Source: Clostridium ragsdalei P11 (GTDB lineage Bacteria; Bacillota; Clostridia; Clostridiales; Clostridiaceae). Taken from it: a DNA stretch of 64,000 nt. The stretch spans positions 27,438 to 91,437 of the forward strand of contig NZ_LROS01000010.1 of assembly GCF_001675165.1 (NCBI RefSeq), in the 5' to 3' direction. The notes below the pieces were generated by a model. That model saw nothing but the letters and a program-made list of their open reading frames with translations. It was not told the origin of the DNA and did no database searches. Of the stretch, positions 26,279 through 34,686 are shown in pieces; position 1 is the stretch's first letter; every line of letters starts with the position of its first letter. Position numbers and translations under genes: made by a program.

Positions 26279-27955
26279 ATGAAAAAAATACAAGTAGGAA
26301 CATCAGATTTTAAAGAGTTAATAGAAGGCGATAATTATTTTGTAGACAAAAGTTTATTGATAAAAGAATTTATAGAAGATGGTGCGAAAATAATATTGAC
26401 ACCAAGACCTAGAAGGTTTGGAAAGACATTGAATTTAAGTATGCTTAAATACTTTTTTGATATAAGGACTAAGGAAGAGACTAAGAATTTATTTAAAGGC
26501 TTAAAAATAGAAAAGGAAAAGGAAATAATGAAGCTTCAGGGAGAATATCCTGTTATTTTCATTACTTTTAAAAATCAAAAGCATATATCTTTTGAAAATT
26601 TTGAAGATGGAATAAAAGTATTATTATCAAATTTATATAAAGAGCATGAATATTTACTGGATAGTGATAAGTTAACTGAATTTGATAAAAATGATTTTAA
26701 GCAAATAATTTCAAGAAAAGCTTCTATAGGAAGTGTATCAGATGCGATAAGCTCTCTTATGGGGTACATGAATAAGCATTATGGAAGAAAAGTAATGCTA
26801 TTTATAGATGAATATGATGTGCCAATACAAGAAGGATATCTTAGAGGATACTACAATGAAATGATAGTCCTAATAAGTAATCTACTAACAGCAGCCTTAA
26901 AAGATAATCCATACGTTGAAAAATCTTTAATAACAGGTATCCTTAGAGTGGCAAAGGAAAGTATTTTTTCTGGGTTAAATAACTTAAAAGTATATTCTAT
27001 ATTGAGTTTCAAATTTAGTGACAAATTTGGATTTACAGAAGAGGAAATGAAAGAACTTATAAAATATTATAATTTAAAAGACAGCTCAGAAGAAATAAAA
27101 AGTTGGTATAATGGATATATTTTTGGTGGAAAAGTAATATATAATCCATGGTCAGTTTTAAATTATATTGATAACAATGAAGAAGGATTTATGCCTTACT
27201 GGATTAACAGCAGCAGTAATGATCTTATAAAAAGGCTTTTATTAAAAGGAGATAAAGAAGTAAAACTAGATTTAGAGTATCTTCTCGACGGGAAATCTAT
27301 AAATAAGGTAATTGATGATACTATAGTTATGTCAGAAGTTGAAGATTCCAACCAAAATATCTGGAGCTTTTTACTTTTGAGTGGATATTTGAAGGCTGTA
27401 AAAACAGAGCTAATAAGGGGAAGATTAAACTGTGAACTCCAAATTCCAAATGAAGAAGTTTATATATTTTATGAAAATTTAATAGTAAAATGGTTTCAAG
27501 AATCTATGACCAATCAAAAGTATGAAGAAATGTTAAGTAATTTAGTCACGGGTGATATAGAAAACTTTGGCTATGCTTTTCAGGAATTTGTAATAAATAA
27601 CTTAAGTTATTTTGATGTATCAGGAAAAGAACCGGAAAAAGTGTACCATGCCTTTGTACTTGGAATGCTTGTATCCATTTCAAATACCCATGAAGTGAAG
27701 TCAAATAAAGAAAGTGGCTTTGGGAGATATGATGTAATGATAATTCCAAAGGATATCTCAAAACCAGGAATTATTATTGAATTTAAGAAAATAAATGTAT
27801 TGTCAAAGGAAACAATGGAACAAGGAAAAGTGGAAGCATTAAAGCAAATAGATAGGATGAAATATGAACAGGAACTTATAAATTGCAACGTAAAACATAT
27901 AATAAAGCTTGCCATTGTGTTTAAGGGGAAGGAAGTAATGATTTCCGAGGCATAG
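26279..27955 (+). CDS. AAA-ATPase-like protein with C-terminal PD-(D/E)XK nuclease domain (DUF1703 type)
   Basis: 558 residues. The N-terminal AAA-like domain opens with VGTSDFKELIEGDNYFVDKS and carries the P-loop variant PRPRRFGKTLNLSML, plus Walker B VMLFIDEYDVPIQ (about 175-187). The C-terminal ~110 residues contain GRYDVMIIPK...GIIIEFK, the D...ExK core of the PD-(D/E)XK nuclease fold. The family is abundant in Clostridia and Bacteroides, often in many copies; its role is not established, with mobile-element or defence roles suspected. AAGGAAGG precedes the ATG. A second copy elsewhere in the window (34478-34560) has been deleted down to its ends. Confidence 0.88.
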   Translation: MKKIQVGTSDFKELIEGDNYFVDKSLLIKEFIEDGAKIILTPRPRRFGKTLNLSMLKYFFDIRTKEETKNLFKGLKIEKEKEIMKLQGEYPVIFITFKNQKHISFENFEDGIKVLLSNLYKEHEYLLDSDKLTEFDKNDFKQIISRKASIGSVSDAISSLMGYMNKHYGRKVMLFIDEYDVPIQEGYLRGYYNEMIVLISNLLTAALKDNPYVEKSLITGILRVAKESIFSGLNNLKVYSILSFKFSDKFGFTEEEMKELIKYYNLKDSSEEIKSWYNGYIFGGKVIYNPWSVLNYIDNNEEGFMPYWINSSSNDLIKRLLLKGDKEVKLDLEYLLDGKSINKVIDDTIVMSEVEDSNQNIWSFLLLSGYLKAVKTELIRGRLNCELQIPNEEVYIFYENLIVKWFQESMTNQKYEEMLSNLVTGDIENFGYAFQEFVINNLSYFDVSGKEPEKVYHAFVLGMLVSISNTHEVKSNKESGFGRYDVMIIPKDISKPGIIIEFKKINVLSKETMEQGKVEALKQIDRMKYEQELINCNVKHIIKLAIVFKGKEVMISEA

Positions 27956-27990
27956 TAGCAGTTGCAGCTTAGTTTGTAAATATAGGAAAA

Positions 27991-28018
27991 GGCATAGTGC
28001 TTTTTACTATACCTTTTC
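27991..28018 (+). terminator. Terminator after the DUF1703 gene
   Basis: GGCATAGT and ACTATACC pair (one mismatch) around a short T-rich loop, followed by TTTTCTGG. The same hairpin module is found after the helicase gene at 33978-34000. Confidence 0.6.
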
Positions 28019-28030
28019 TGGAGAAGTTTA

Positions 28031-28038
28031 GCATAGAT
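28031..28038 (+). repeat. Left target-site duplication of the IS256-family element
   Basis: GCATAGAT is repeated at 29517-29524, directly outside both ends of the element. Eight bp is the usual duplication length for this family. Confidence 0.8.
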
Positions 28039-29516
28039 GAGCCTGTGATAAAAAGTCTGTAAATTAAATAAAAACATAAAGCTTTCTATGATAAAATAAA
28101 AATTATAGGAGGCTTTTTTTATGGCAAGAAAAAAAGATGTTTATAAGGTAAAACCAATGACAGATGGAAAGAGAAATATTATAACTTCTCTTTTAAGTGA
28201 GTATGATATCAAATCTGCAGAGGATATTCAAGATGCACTGAAAGATCTACTGGGAGGAACTCTTCAGGAGATGCTGGAAGGTGAGATGGACAATCATCTT
28301 GGATATGAAAAGTATGGACGTTCTGATGAAGCTAACTACAGGAATGGTAAGAAAAGCAAGAAAGTACGCAGTAAATATGGTGAAGTGGAGATTGATGTAC
28401 CTCAAGATAGGAACAGTACATTTCAGCCGCAGGCTGTAGCAAAGCGCCAGAAGGACATATCAAGCATAGAAGACAAAGTAATATCAATGTATGCAAAAGG
28501 CATGACTACAAGACAAATATCTGAAATTATTGAAGATATATATGGTTTTGAAGCAAGCGAAAGTATGATATCTAACATTACGGACCGCATATTACCAGAG
28601 ATTGAACAGTGGCAGCAGCGTCCATTGTCTACAGTTTATCCAATTGTTTTCATAGATGCAGTACATTTTTCTGTTAGAGATAACGGTATAGTAAAAAAGC
28701 TTGCTGCTTATATAATCATGGGTATAAATGATGCCGGAATAAAAGATGTGCTTTCCATAAGTATAGGTGAGAACGAGAGCAGCAAATACTGGCTTGGTGT
28801 TCTAAATGAGCTTAAGAACAGAGGAGTTAAAGATATCCTCATACTTTGTGCAGATGGTCTTTCTGGCATAAAAGAATCTATAAATGCGTCCTTTCCAGAC
28901 ACAGAATACCAAAGATGCATCGTACATCAGATAAGAAATACACTTAAATATGTATCTTATAAACACAAGAAAGATTTTGCAAAGGATCTTAAGAGTATAT
29001 ATCAGGCTCCATCTGAGGAAACTGCCCATAAAAATCTGGAAGTTGTAACTGAGAAGTGGAATGATAAATACCCAGGATCTATGAGAAGCTGGCTGAAAAA
29101 TTGGGATGCTATAACCCCTATATTCAAATTTTCACCAGAAGTCAGAAAAGTAATATATACAACAAATGCCATAGAAAGTCTTAATAGCACATACCGCAGA
29201 TTGAACAGTCAAAGAAGCGTATTTCCAAGTGATACTGCACTTCTCAAGGCACTTTATCTTGCAACATTTGAGGCAACTAAGAAATGGACGTCAGTCCTCA
29301 GAAACTGGGGTAAGGTTTATGGTGAACTATCCATAATGTATGATGGCAGACTTCCCGAATAAAATTTTTATAAAAATAACGCCTTTTTTCTTAGGCGTTA
29401 TTGACATACTCATTTTTAAATTATATATTTGAAATTAAGACAGAAATAATTTTTTACATAGCTGTCTTTCTAAAATATCATAGAAAGCTAATTTACAGAA
29501 AAAATCTCACACACTC
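28039..29516 (+). mobile_element. Complete IS256-family insertion sequence (1478 bp)
   Basis: The element is bounded by imperfect ~28-bp terminal inverted repeats. The left end begins GAGCCTGTGATAAAAAG and the right end, read inward, begins GAGTGTGTGAGATTTTTT. Both continue into the identical TCTGTAAATTA, and the subterminal AGCTTTCTATGATA is also shared by both ends. GCATAGAT duplications flank it, and one intact transposase gene lies inside. The intact ends, target duplication and uninterrupted transposase show a fairly recent insertion. It landed in an intergenic module (AAGTTTAGCATAGATG) that also occurs, uninterrupted, at 34413-34428. Confidence 0.9.
28121..29362 (+). CDS. IS256-family (mutator-type) transposase
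   Basis: 413 residues with no frameshift. The N-terminal part has the family features LLGGTLQEMLEGEMDNHLGY and YRNGKKSKKV. The DDE catalytic residues are D in VFIDAVHFSVRD, D in LCADGLSGI and E in TTNAIESLNSTYRR. CIVHQIRNT is the conserved C/H region of mutator transposases. The start follows a strong TAGGAGG. It catalyses cut-out circle formation and integration of the element at 28039-29516. Confidence 0.95.
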   Translation: MARKKDVYKVKPMTDGKRNIITSLLSEYDIKSAEDIQDALKDLLGGTLQEMLEGEMDNHLGYEKYGRSDEANYRNGKKSKKVRSKYGEVEIDVPQDRNSTFQPQAVAKRQKDISSIEDKVISMYAKGMTTRQISEIIEDIYGFEASESMISNITDRILPEIEQWQQRPLSTVYPIVFIDAVHFSVRDNGIVKKLAAYIIMGINDAGIKDVLSISIGENESSKYWLGVLNELKNRGVKDILILCADGLSGIKESINASFPDTEYQRCIVHQIRNTLKYVSYKHKKDFAKDLKSIYQAPSEETAHKNLEVVTEKWNDKYPGSMRSWLKNWDAITPIFKFSPEVRKVIYTTNAIESLNSTYRRLNSQRSVFPSDTALLKALYLATFEATKKWTSVLRNWGKVYGELSIMYDGRLPE

Positions 29517-29524
29517 GCATAGAT
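29517..29524 (+). repeat. Right target-site duplication of the IS256-family element
   Basis: GCATAGAT, identical to 28031-28038, immediately outside the right inverted repeat. Confidence 0.8.
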
Positions 29525-29532
29525 GCTTAAAT

Positions 29533-29952
29533 TTAGTTCTGCTTATATAATCCAAATCCAGTTATAATCAATTTATCCCAACCAGTTTCTTCATTATTAA
29601 TCCAACTGTATTCAACATTAAGTTCTTTCAACCAAGCATTAAGTCCATTACTTACTTTACTTACATTTGGCGATTTTCTTCCAAATTTGTCTTTTATCGT
29701 TTCAAGCAATTCAACTTGTTCTTCTTTTTCTAATTCTCTATCTAACATTCCTTCTATGACTTCGCGGCATTCTGAATAGGATTTATGATCCTCGGTATAT
29801 ATTTCATTGGCTAATAATTGTCTTTTGTTATTTAAAGTCGCTTTTACTTCATTTATTTCTTCTATATTTGATAAGTACTTTTTAGCTATGTTCATAGCAG
29901 CAATTTCATTATCTATTTTGATTATTGTTCTTTCTAATTTTTCATTTCTCAT
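29533..29952 (-). CDS. Hypothetical coiled-coil protein
   Basis: 139 residues. The first ~95 are charged and helical with a coiled-coil pattern (NEKLERTIIKIDNEIAAMNI... ECREVIEGMLDRELEKEEQV). The last ~45 look globular and end in WDKLIITGFGLYKQN. I do not recognise the family. The upstream region has only a weak ribosome binding site. The IS element inserted just 17 nt beyond its stop codon and did not disrupt it. It is the only reverse-strand gene among forward-strand accessory genes here, so it may be a stand-alone cargo gene. Confidence 0.55.
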   Translation of the reverse strand: MRNEKLERTIIKIDNEIAAMNIAKKYLSNIEEINEVKATLNNKRQLLANEIYTEDHKSYSECREVIEGMLDRELEKEEQVELLETIKDKFGRKSPNVSKVSNGLNAWLKELNVEYSWINNEETGWDKLIITGFGLYKQN

Positions 29953-30160
29953 TTTAATAGTCTCACTTTACATTTTTTATTTAGTAATTGTTTAACGACA
30001 ATAGGTAATTATATCATAAAACTACTTATCATACAAAATTTTAAAACTCTTTAGGAAGCAGGTAAAGTATTTCAGAGAAATGAATATATCATTATAGGTA
30101 GTGAACTGTTTTATTATGGTGGAAACATCATAATAGGATGATATTGTTATTTATAATGGT

Positions 30161-30255
30161 GTAACTTAGATTATTATGTGCTTTATTCATAGAAGAACTA
30201 TAAGTGGATTTGCAATAAATCTGTTTATAGTTCTTTTTATGTGAGTATTTGTTTG
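30161..30255 (+). repeat. Dispersed ~95-bp hairpin repeat, copy 3
   Basis: Nearly identical to copy 1 at 15117-15210, differing at a handful of positions. It has the same hairpin (AGAACTATAA...TTATAGTTCT) followed by TTTTTATGTG. It lies upstream of the HXXEE gene. The rest of the 29953-30374 gap shows nothing else recognisable. Confidence 0.8.
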
Positions 30256-30374
30256 ATTATAACAATATATTGAAGTTAATGTTATAATTAGCATGTAAGT
30301 GAACTATAATGTAATTCATATTTGTAATAGCACATGAAAATCACTTATATAATAGGCTTTTAGAGGGTATGAGG

Positions 30375-30911
30375 ATGAATGATATAAAAGTAATGGTATG
30401 GCTGTTTCCTATACTTTTTATTTTTCACGATTTTGAAGAAATAATTTTTATGCAATCGTGGGTAAGTAAGAATAGACGCTATTTATATGAAAGATTTCAT
30501 ACATTATCAAAAAGGTTATTGTGTCATTTTGACAATATTACAACAGCATCTTTTGCATTTGGCGTAGCAGAAGAATTTATTTTGATTAGTATAATTACAG
30601 TTGTTTCTTATGTGACGAATTGGTATATCCTATGGGTAGGATTGTTTATTGCATTTACTTTGCATTTAGTAATACATTGTTTTCAAGCATTGATAGTAAG
30701 AAAATATGTCCCTGCTATTATTACGAGCGTTATTTGTTTGCCTATATGTATTTATATTATTAAGCATATAGTGAAATTGTTTCCGTTAGATACTGTTGTT
30801 TTGTACTCTATTTTATCCTTTATAATTATGGTGGTTAATTTAATTTTTATTCACAAAGGTATGGATGTATTCAGCAAATGGTTAGCGCAATATGAACAGC
30901 AAAGCCAATGA
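30375..30911 (+). CDS. HXXEE-domain membrane protein
   Basis: 178 residues, mostly hydrophobic with about five membrane helices. The motif FHDFEEIIF in helix 1 gives the name-giving HxxEE, and a second conserved pair lies in GVAEEFIL with H in LHLVIHCFQ. These polar residues inside the membrane suggest a metal- or proton-linked enzyme, but the family is uncharacterised. The frame opens at an ATG at 30369, but AGAGGG (30362-30367) is 7 nt before the ATG at 30375. A GAGGAG/CTCCTC hairpin near 30945-30980 follows. Confidence 0.8.
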   Translation: MNDIKVMVWLFPILFIFHDFEEIIFMQSWVSKNRRYLYERFHTLSKRLLCHFDNITTASFAFGVAEEFILISIITVVSYVTNWYILWVGLFIAFTLHLVIHCFQALIVRKYVPAIITSVICLPICIYIIKHIVKLFPLDTVVLYSILSFIIMVVNLIFIHKGMDVFSKWLAQYEQQSQ

Positions 30912-31083
30912 ACACAATCTAAATTTTGGTAAAACACGAATTAAGAGGAGTCCCAAACTATAAAGAGTATTCTTGCTCCTCAGGGAAAAAAGTAATGATT
31001 TTGAAGATTTGATAGGAGTAAAAAATAGATTAAAAGCTGTTGTGTGATACTAATAGAATACTTAATCTAAGGGAGATATTGTT

Positions 31084-33984
31084 ATGGGGTTACTAGATGA
31101 TGAATTAAATACTGTACATGAAAAGCAAATAGAAACATCTTGTATTGAACCTAAAGAAGTAGAAAATAAAGAGTTTTTAATAAGCAATAAACTGATAATT
31201 AATTCACAAGAAGGTAATCTCTTAAATGAGTTAAAAAGAAGTTTAAGTGAATGTGAAAAATTTTATTTTAGTGTTGCATTTATTAACTTTAGTGGGCTTC
31301 AGCTTTTACTCGACAGCTTTAAAGAACTTGAGGAAAAAGGAATTCATGGGAAAATATTAACTTCTACATATCTTAACTTTACAGAACCTAAAGCTTTGGA
31401 AAAAATTAATAAATTTAGTAATATTGATTTAAAGATATTTGTGGCTACTAAGGAAATAGGGTTTCATACAAAGGCCTATATTTTTGAAAATAAAGATGAA
31501 TATAAAATAATCATTGGCTCTTCTAATATAACTCAACGTGCTTTAAAGAGTAATATTGAATGGAATGTGAGAGTGATTTCTAAAAAGGATGACAGCTTTG
31601 CAAGATATGTATTGGAAGAATATTTGAAATTGTGGGAAGATACTTCTATTGTCAATGAAAAATTTCTAGATAGTTATAAAAGCTTTATAAATGAACTTAA
31701 AAAGGTAGAAAAAAGTAAAACTATAGATTTTACAGATTATGAACTTATAAAACCAAATGATATGCAGAAAAGGGCTATGGCGAATTTGGATAGGTTAAGA
31801 TATTCAGGGGAAAATAAAGCTTTAGTCATTGCTGCTACAGGTACAGGAAAAACCTATATGTCGGCATTTGATGTTATAAATTGTAATCCTCAAAAAATGT
31901 TATTTCTGGTACATAGAGAAGAAATCTTAAAAAATGCAGAAAAAACCTTTAAGAGACTGGTAAAAAACAAGAGGAAAACAACAGGTATCCTAGCTGGCAG
32001 CAGTAAAGATTTCTCTGCTGATTATTTATTTTCTACTATACAATCTATGAGTACAAGTTTTCAGCAATTTAAGAGAGAAGAGTTTGAATATATAGTTATA
32101 GATGAAGCTCATCATGCGGCAAGTCCATCTTATCAAAAGGTGATAGGATATTTTAAACCTAAATTTCTATTAGGAATGACGGCAACTCCAGAGAGATGCG
32201 GCAGTGAAAACATATTTGATATTTTTGATGATAATATAGCTTTAGAAGTAAGGCTTCGTGAAGCCTTAGAATTAAATCTTGTGATACCTTTTCATTATTT
32301 TGGGATAACTGATATTGAAGGTGTAGACTTAAGTGATGTAAAAATTAATCATATAGCAGAAGTATCCAAAAGACTGAAGATTAACGAAAGAGTTGATTTT
32401 ATAATTGAAAAGATGAATTTTTATGGATATGACGGAGAAAAATGCAAGTGCATTGGTTTCTGTGTAGGAATTGATCATGCGGAGTTTATGACAGATGAGT
32501 TTAATAAAAGAGGAATAAAAAGTGTATGCCTAACAGGAGAAAATTCTACAGAAGAAAGGGACCACTATATTAAAAAATTAGAGTCAGATCAGGATGATCT
32601 AGAGGTTATATTTACAGTAGATATTTTCAATGAAGGTGTGGATATACCGTCGGTCAATTTGATTTTGATGCTTAGACCAACAAACTCTCCTATAATATTT
32701 ATACAGCAGCTTGGAAGAGGTCTTAGAAAATATGAAAATAAGGAATTCTTAACGGTACTGGACTTTATAGGAAATCACAATAGGGCATTTCTAATTGCAA
32801 TAGCATTAAATGGTTCAAGGTATTATGATAAAGACAGCTTAAAAGTGGCAGTTGCAACTCAGTTTACCAGCATTCCAGGCTGTACGAATATTCAAATGGA
32901 CAGAATATCTCAGGAAAGAATACTAGAGCAGTTAAATGAAGAAAATTTCAATTCAATGAAATATTTGAGGGAAGAGTACTTTGAATTTAAAAAGATGAAT
33001 GGTGGGAAGATACCTTATCTATTGATGGATTACATAAAATATGATGGTTCGCCAGATCCATTAAAGTTTCTAAGTAAAGAAAAAACTTATATAGGTTTTG
33101 TAGCTAAAATGGAAAAGGATGATGAACTTAAAAAATTATTAGAACAGGAAGAATTTTTAAAGATACTTAAATGGCTTTCAAAAAGTCTCCCAATAAAAAG
33201 AATATATGAATTCAGCATATTAAAATATCTGTTAAATAGTGATGAAATAGATGTAGAAAATGCTAAAAGTGAAATATTGAAGTATATTGATAATGTGGAT
33301 TACGAAAGTGTGATTCACAGCTTGAATTGTTTGAATGGAAGTTATTATGATTCATCTGAACTCAAAAATAATGTAAAATGCTTTGAATTAAAGGATGGAG
33401 TTTTAAGTGCCACCTGGAATTTCAAAAAAATAGTGCAGAATAAAAAATACATCATATACATTGAAGATGTTATAAACTATGGCATTGTAAGGTATAGAAA
33501 GGAATTTGGCAATAAATATTATGGAGTTCCATTTTTTAAGCTATATGAACAATACCAGATGATAGATGCAGCACTTTTATCTAATTATACCAAGATACAT
33601 ACTTCTTTTAGGGGACAGGGACTTGTTACTAATGGAAAAGAATATTTTTTATTTGTGGATCTGCATAAAGAAGAAAATATAGATGAAAGGATAAATTATA
33701 AGGATAAGTTTTTAGACAGGCAGTATTTTCAATGGCAAACTCCTAATAATACAGCTCAAAGTTCTGAAAGGGGAAAAAACATCATATTTAACAAAGATAG
33801 AAAGGTTAATTTACATATTTTTGTGAGGAAATATAAACAAATAGATGGTATTGTACAATCCTATATTTATATTGGTAAGGGCAATGTTGTTGAATATGAA
33901 GGAGAAAAGCCTATAACAGTAAAAATAAAGTTGCAAAATGAAATTTCAGTAAATTTATATACGGAGTTTATAAAAAAGGTATAG
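31084..33984 (+). CDS. PLD-nuclease / SF2 helicase / DUF3427 fusion protein
   Basis: 966 residues. Residues 45-210 form a phospholipase-D-type nuclease domain with the HxK motif in FHTKAYIF (about 127-129) and GSSNITQRAL. An SF2 helicase core follows: Walker A ATGTGKT (about 250), DEAH in VIDEAHHAA (about 340), GMTATPER, and motif VI QQLGRGLRK. The C-terminal ~280 residues are the DUF3427 module, with FQWQTPNNT and a late beta-rich end. Such fusions are widespread, often in defence islands, and probably act as restriction-type DNA translocase-nucleases. A convergent Nudix gene shares its terminator hairpin. The ATG has AGGGAGAT upstream. Confidence 0.88.
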   Translation: MGLLDDELNTVHEKQIETSCIEPKEVENKEFLISNKLIINSQEGNLLNELKRSLSECEKFYFSVAFINFSGLQLLLDSFKELEEKGIHGKILTSTYLNFTEPKALEKINKFSNIDLKIFVATKEIGFHTKAYIFENKDEYKIIIGSSNITQRALKSNIEWNVRVISKKDDSFARYVLEEYLKLWEDTSIVNEKFLDSYKSFINELKKVEKSKTIDFTDYELIKPNDMQKRAMANLDRLRYSGENKALVIAATGTGKTYMSAFDVINCNPQKMLFLVHREEILKNAEKTFKRLVKNKRKTTGILAGSSKDFSADYLFSTIQSMSTSFQQFKREEFEYIVIDEAHHAASPSYQKVIGYFKPKFLLGMTATPERCGSENIFDIFDDNIALEVRLREALELNLVIPFHYFGITDIEGVDLSDVKINHIAEVSKRLKINERVDFIIEKMNFYGYDGEKCKCIGFCVGIDHAEFMTDEFNKRGIKSVCLTGENSTEERDHYIKKLESDQDDLEVIFTVDIFNEGVDIPSVNLILMLRPTNSPIIFIQQLGRGLRKYENKEFLTVLDFIGNHNRAFLIAIALNGSRYYDKDSLKVAVATQFTSIPGCTNIQMDRISQERILEQLNEENFNSMKYLREEYFEFKKMNGGKIPYLLMDYIKYDGSPDPLKFLSKEKTYIGFVAKMEKDDELKKLLEQEEFLKILKWLSKSLPIKRIYEFSILKYLLNSDEIDVENAKSEILKYIDNVDYESVIHSLNCLNGSYYDSSELKNNVKCFELKDGVLSATWNFKKIVQNKKYIIYIEDVINYGIVRYRKEFGNKYYGVPFFKLYEQYQMIDAALLSNYTKIHTSFRGQGLVTNGKEYFLFVDLHKEENIDERINYKDKFLDRQYFQWQTPNNTAQSSERGKNIIFNKDRKVNLHIFVRKYKQIDGIVQSYIYIGKGNVVEYEGEKPITVKIKLQNEISVNLYTEFIKKV

Positions 33985-34000
33985 TGTTTTTTACTATACC
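33978..34000. terminator. Hairpin holding the stop codons of two convergent genes
   Basis: GGTATAGT (33978-33985) and ACTATACC (33993-34000) form a perfect 8-bp stem with a 7-nt loop. The forward helicase stop TAG (33982-33984) is in the left arm and the reverse Nudix stop (33994-33996) in the right arm. An A6 run on the left gives the reverse transcript a U-run; the forward side has only CTTTCTG. Confidence 0.75.
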
Positions 34001-34392
34001 CTTTCTGATATTAACTTTTTAGCTGCAGGAATATCTGCTGGAGCCCATTTTAAAGAAGAGAGATTTTCTCTTTTTAGCCATATCAGTTTAGAATGTTCAT
34101 TGGCTGTAGGAGTATCTGATACTAATTTGCACTTTACAGTAATCAAATTTACTATAAAAGTATCATATTCATGAGCATTGTCATTAAATACATCCAAGTA
34201 TTCTACAGTACATTTTAACTCCTCTTTTATTTCTCTTTCTATAGCTTGTTTTAGAGTTTCACCTTTTTCAACTTTTCCACCTGGAAATTCCCACTTATTT
34301 GGTAGGGACATTTTTGGAGAGCGAAGGGCACATAGTATTTCATTATTTTTATTTTCTATAACAGCTCCAACTACTTTTAATGTTTTCTTCAT
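33994..34392 (-). CDS. Nudix hydrolase, MutT/8-oxo-dGTPase-like
   Basis: 132 residues. The Nudix box GGKVEKGETLKQAIEREIKE followed by EL is present (GX5EX7REUXEE), with K instead of the usual G near its end. The flanking VVGAVIENKNNEILCALRS and NKWEFPGG match MutT-type (deoxy)nucleoside triphosphate pyrophosphohydrolases. GTG at 34401 is in frame, but AAAGGTG is 8 nt before ATG 34392. It removes damaged or modified nucleotides. It is convergent with the DUF3427 helicase, and I believe the two are often neighbours, although the link is functionally unexplained. Confidence 0.88.
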   Translation of the reverse strand: MKKTLKVVGAVIENKNNEILCALRSPKMSLPNKWEFPGGKVEKGETLKQAIEREIKEELKCTVEYLDVFNDNAHEYDTFIVNLITVKCKLVSDTPTANEHSKLIWLKRENLSSLKWAPADIPAAKKLISERV

Positions 34393-34412
34393 TTTAGTCA
34401 CACCTTTCTTCT

Positions 34413-34428
34413 AGACAAGTTTAGCATA
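34413..34428 (+). repeat. Uninterrupted copy of the intergenic module hit by the IS element
   Basis: AAGTTTAGCATAGATG here equals the sequence in front of the IS256-family element (28026-28039), including the GCATAGAT target. It shows what that module looks like without an insertion. Confidence 0.5.
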
Positions 34429-34477
34429 GATGGGTTTCATAAATCAATTTTGAAATGGTCTTAACATATTTTGTTTA

Positions 34478-34560
34478 AAGAAGTTAAATTGTAGGATATA
34501 ATAAAACAAGAAATTGCAATCGTATTTAAGGGTAAGGAAATTAGTATAAAAACTGCTTAA
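34478..34560 (+). pseudogene. Deletion scar of a second DUF1703-type gene
   Basis: The left half (about 34478-34516) matches the promoter region of the DUF1703 gene at 26187-26236: TTGTTTAAA, then TTGTAGGATATAATAAA and AAGAAATTG. The right half reads IAIVFKGKEISIKTA-stop, matching that protein's C-terminus LAIVFKGKEVMISEA. The whole coding body is missing, with the junction at a short shared AAATTGC-like sequence. It is a remnant of a paralogous cassette lost by internal deletion. Confidence 0.65.
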
Positions 34561-34686
34561 AGGTTACACTGAATGTTGTACCTAAAGAGAGATAAACTTA
34601 ATTTACCGTAATTTTTTTACGACAATTTGAATAATTTCGTTGATTTCAGTCTAGAATAATGTATAATTTAATTTGGGGGTGATATT

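Noticed and set aside
27607..28077. 156-codon reverse ORF over the end of the DUF1703 gene
   Set aside because: It overlaps the conserved nuclease domain on the other strand and its own sequence has no recognisable features.
15117..30255. Possible CRISPR array from the three similar ~95-bp repeats
   Set aside because: Copies are kilobases apart with no regular spacers and no cas genes; they are a dispersed intergenic repeat.
30980..31011. Possible further DUF1703 C-terminal remnant (GKKVMI-like codons)
   Set aside because: Only about six residues resemble the DUF1703 end, too short to separate from chance in AT-rich DNA.
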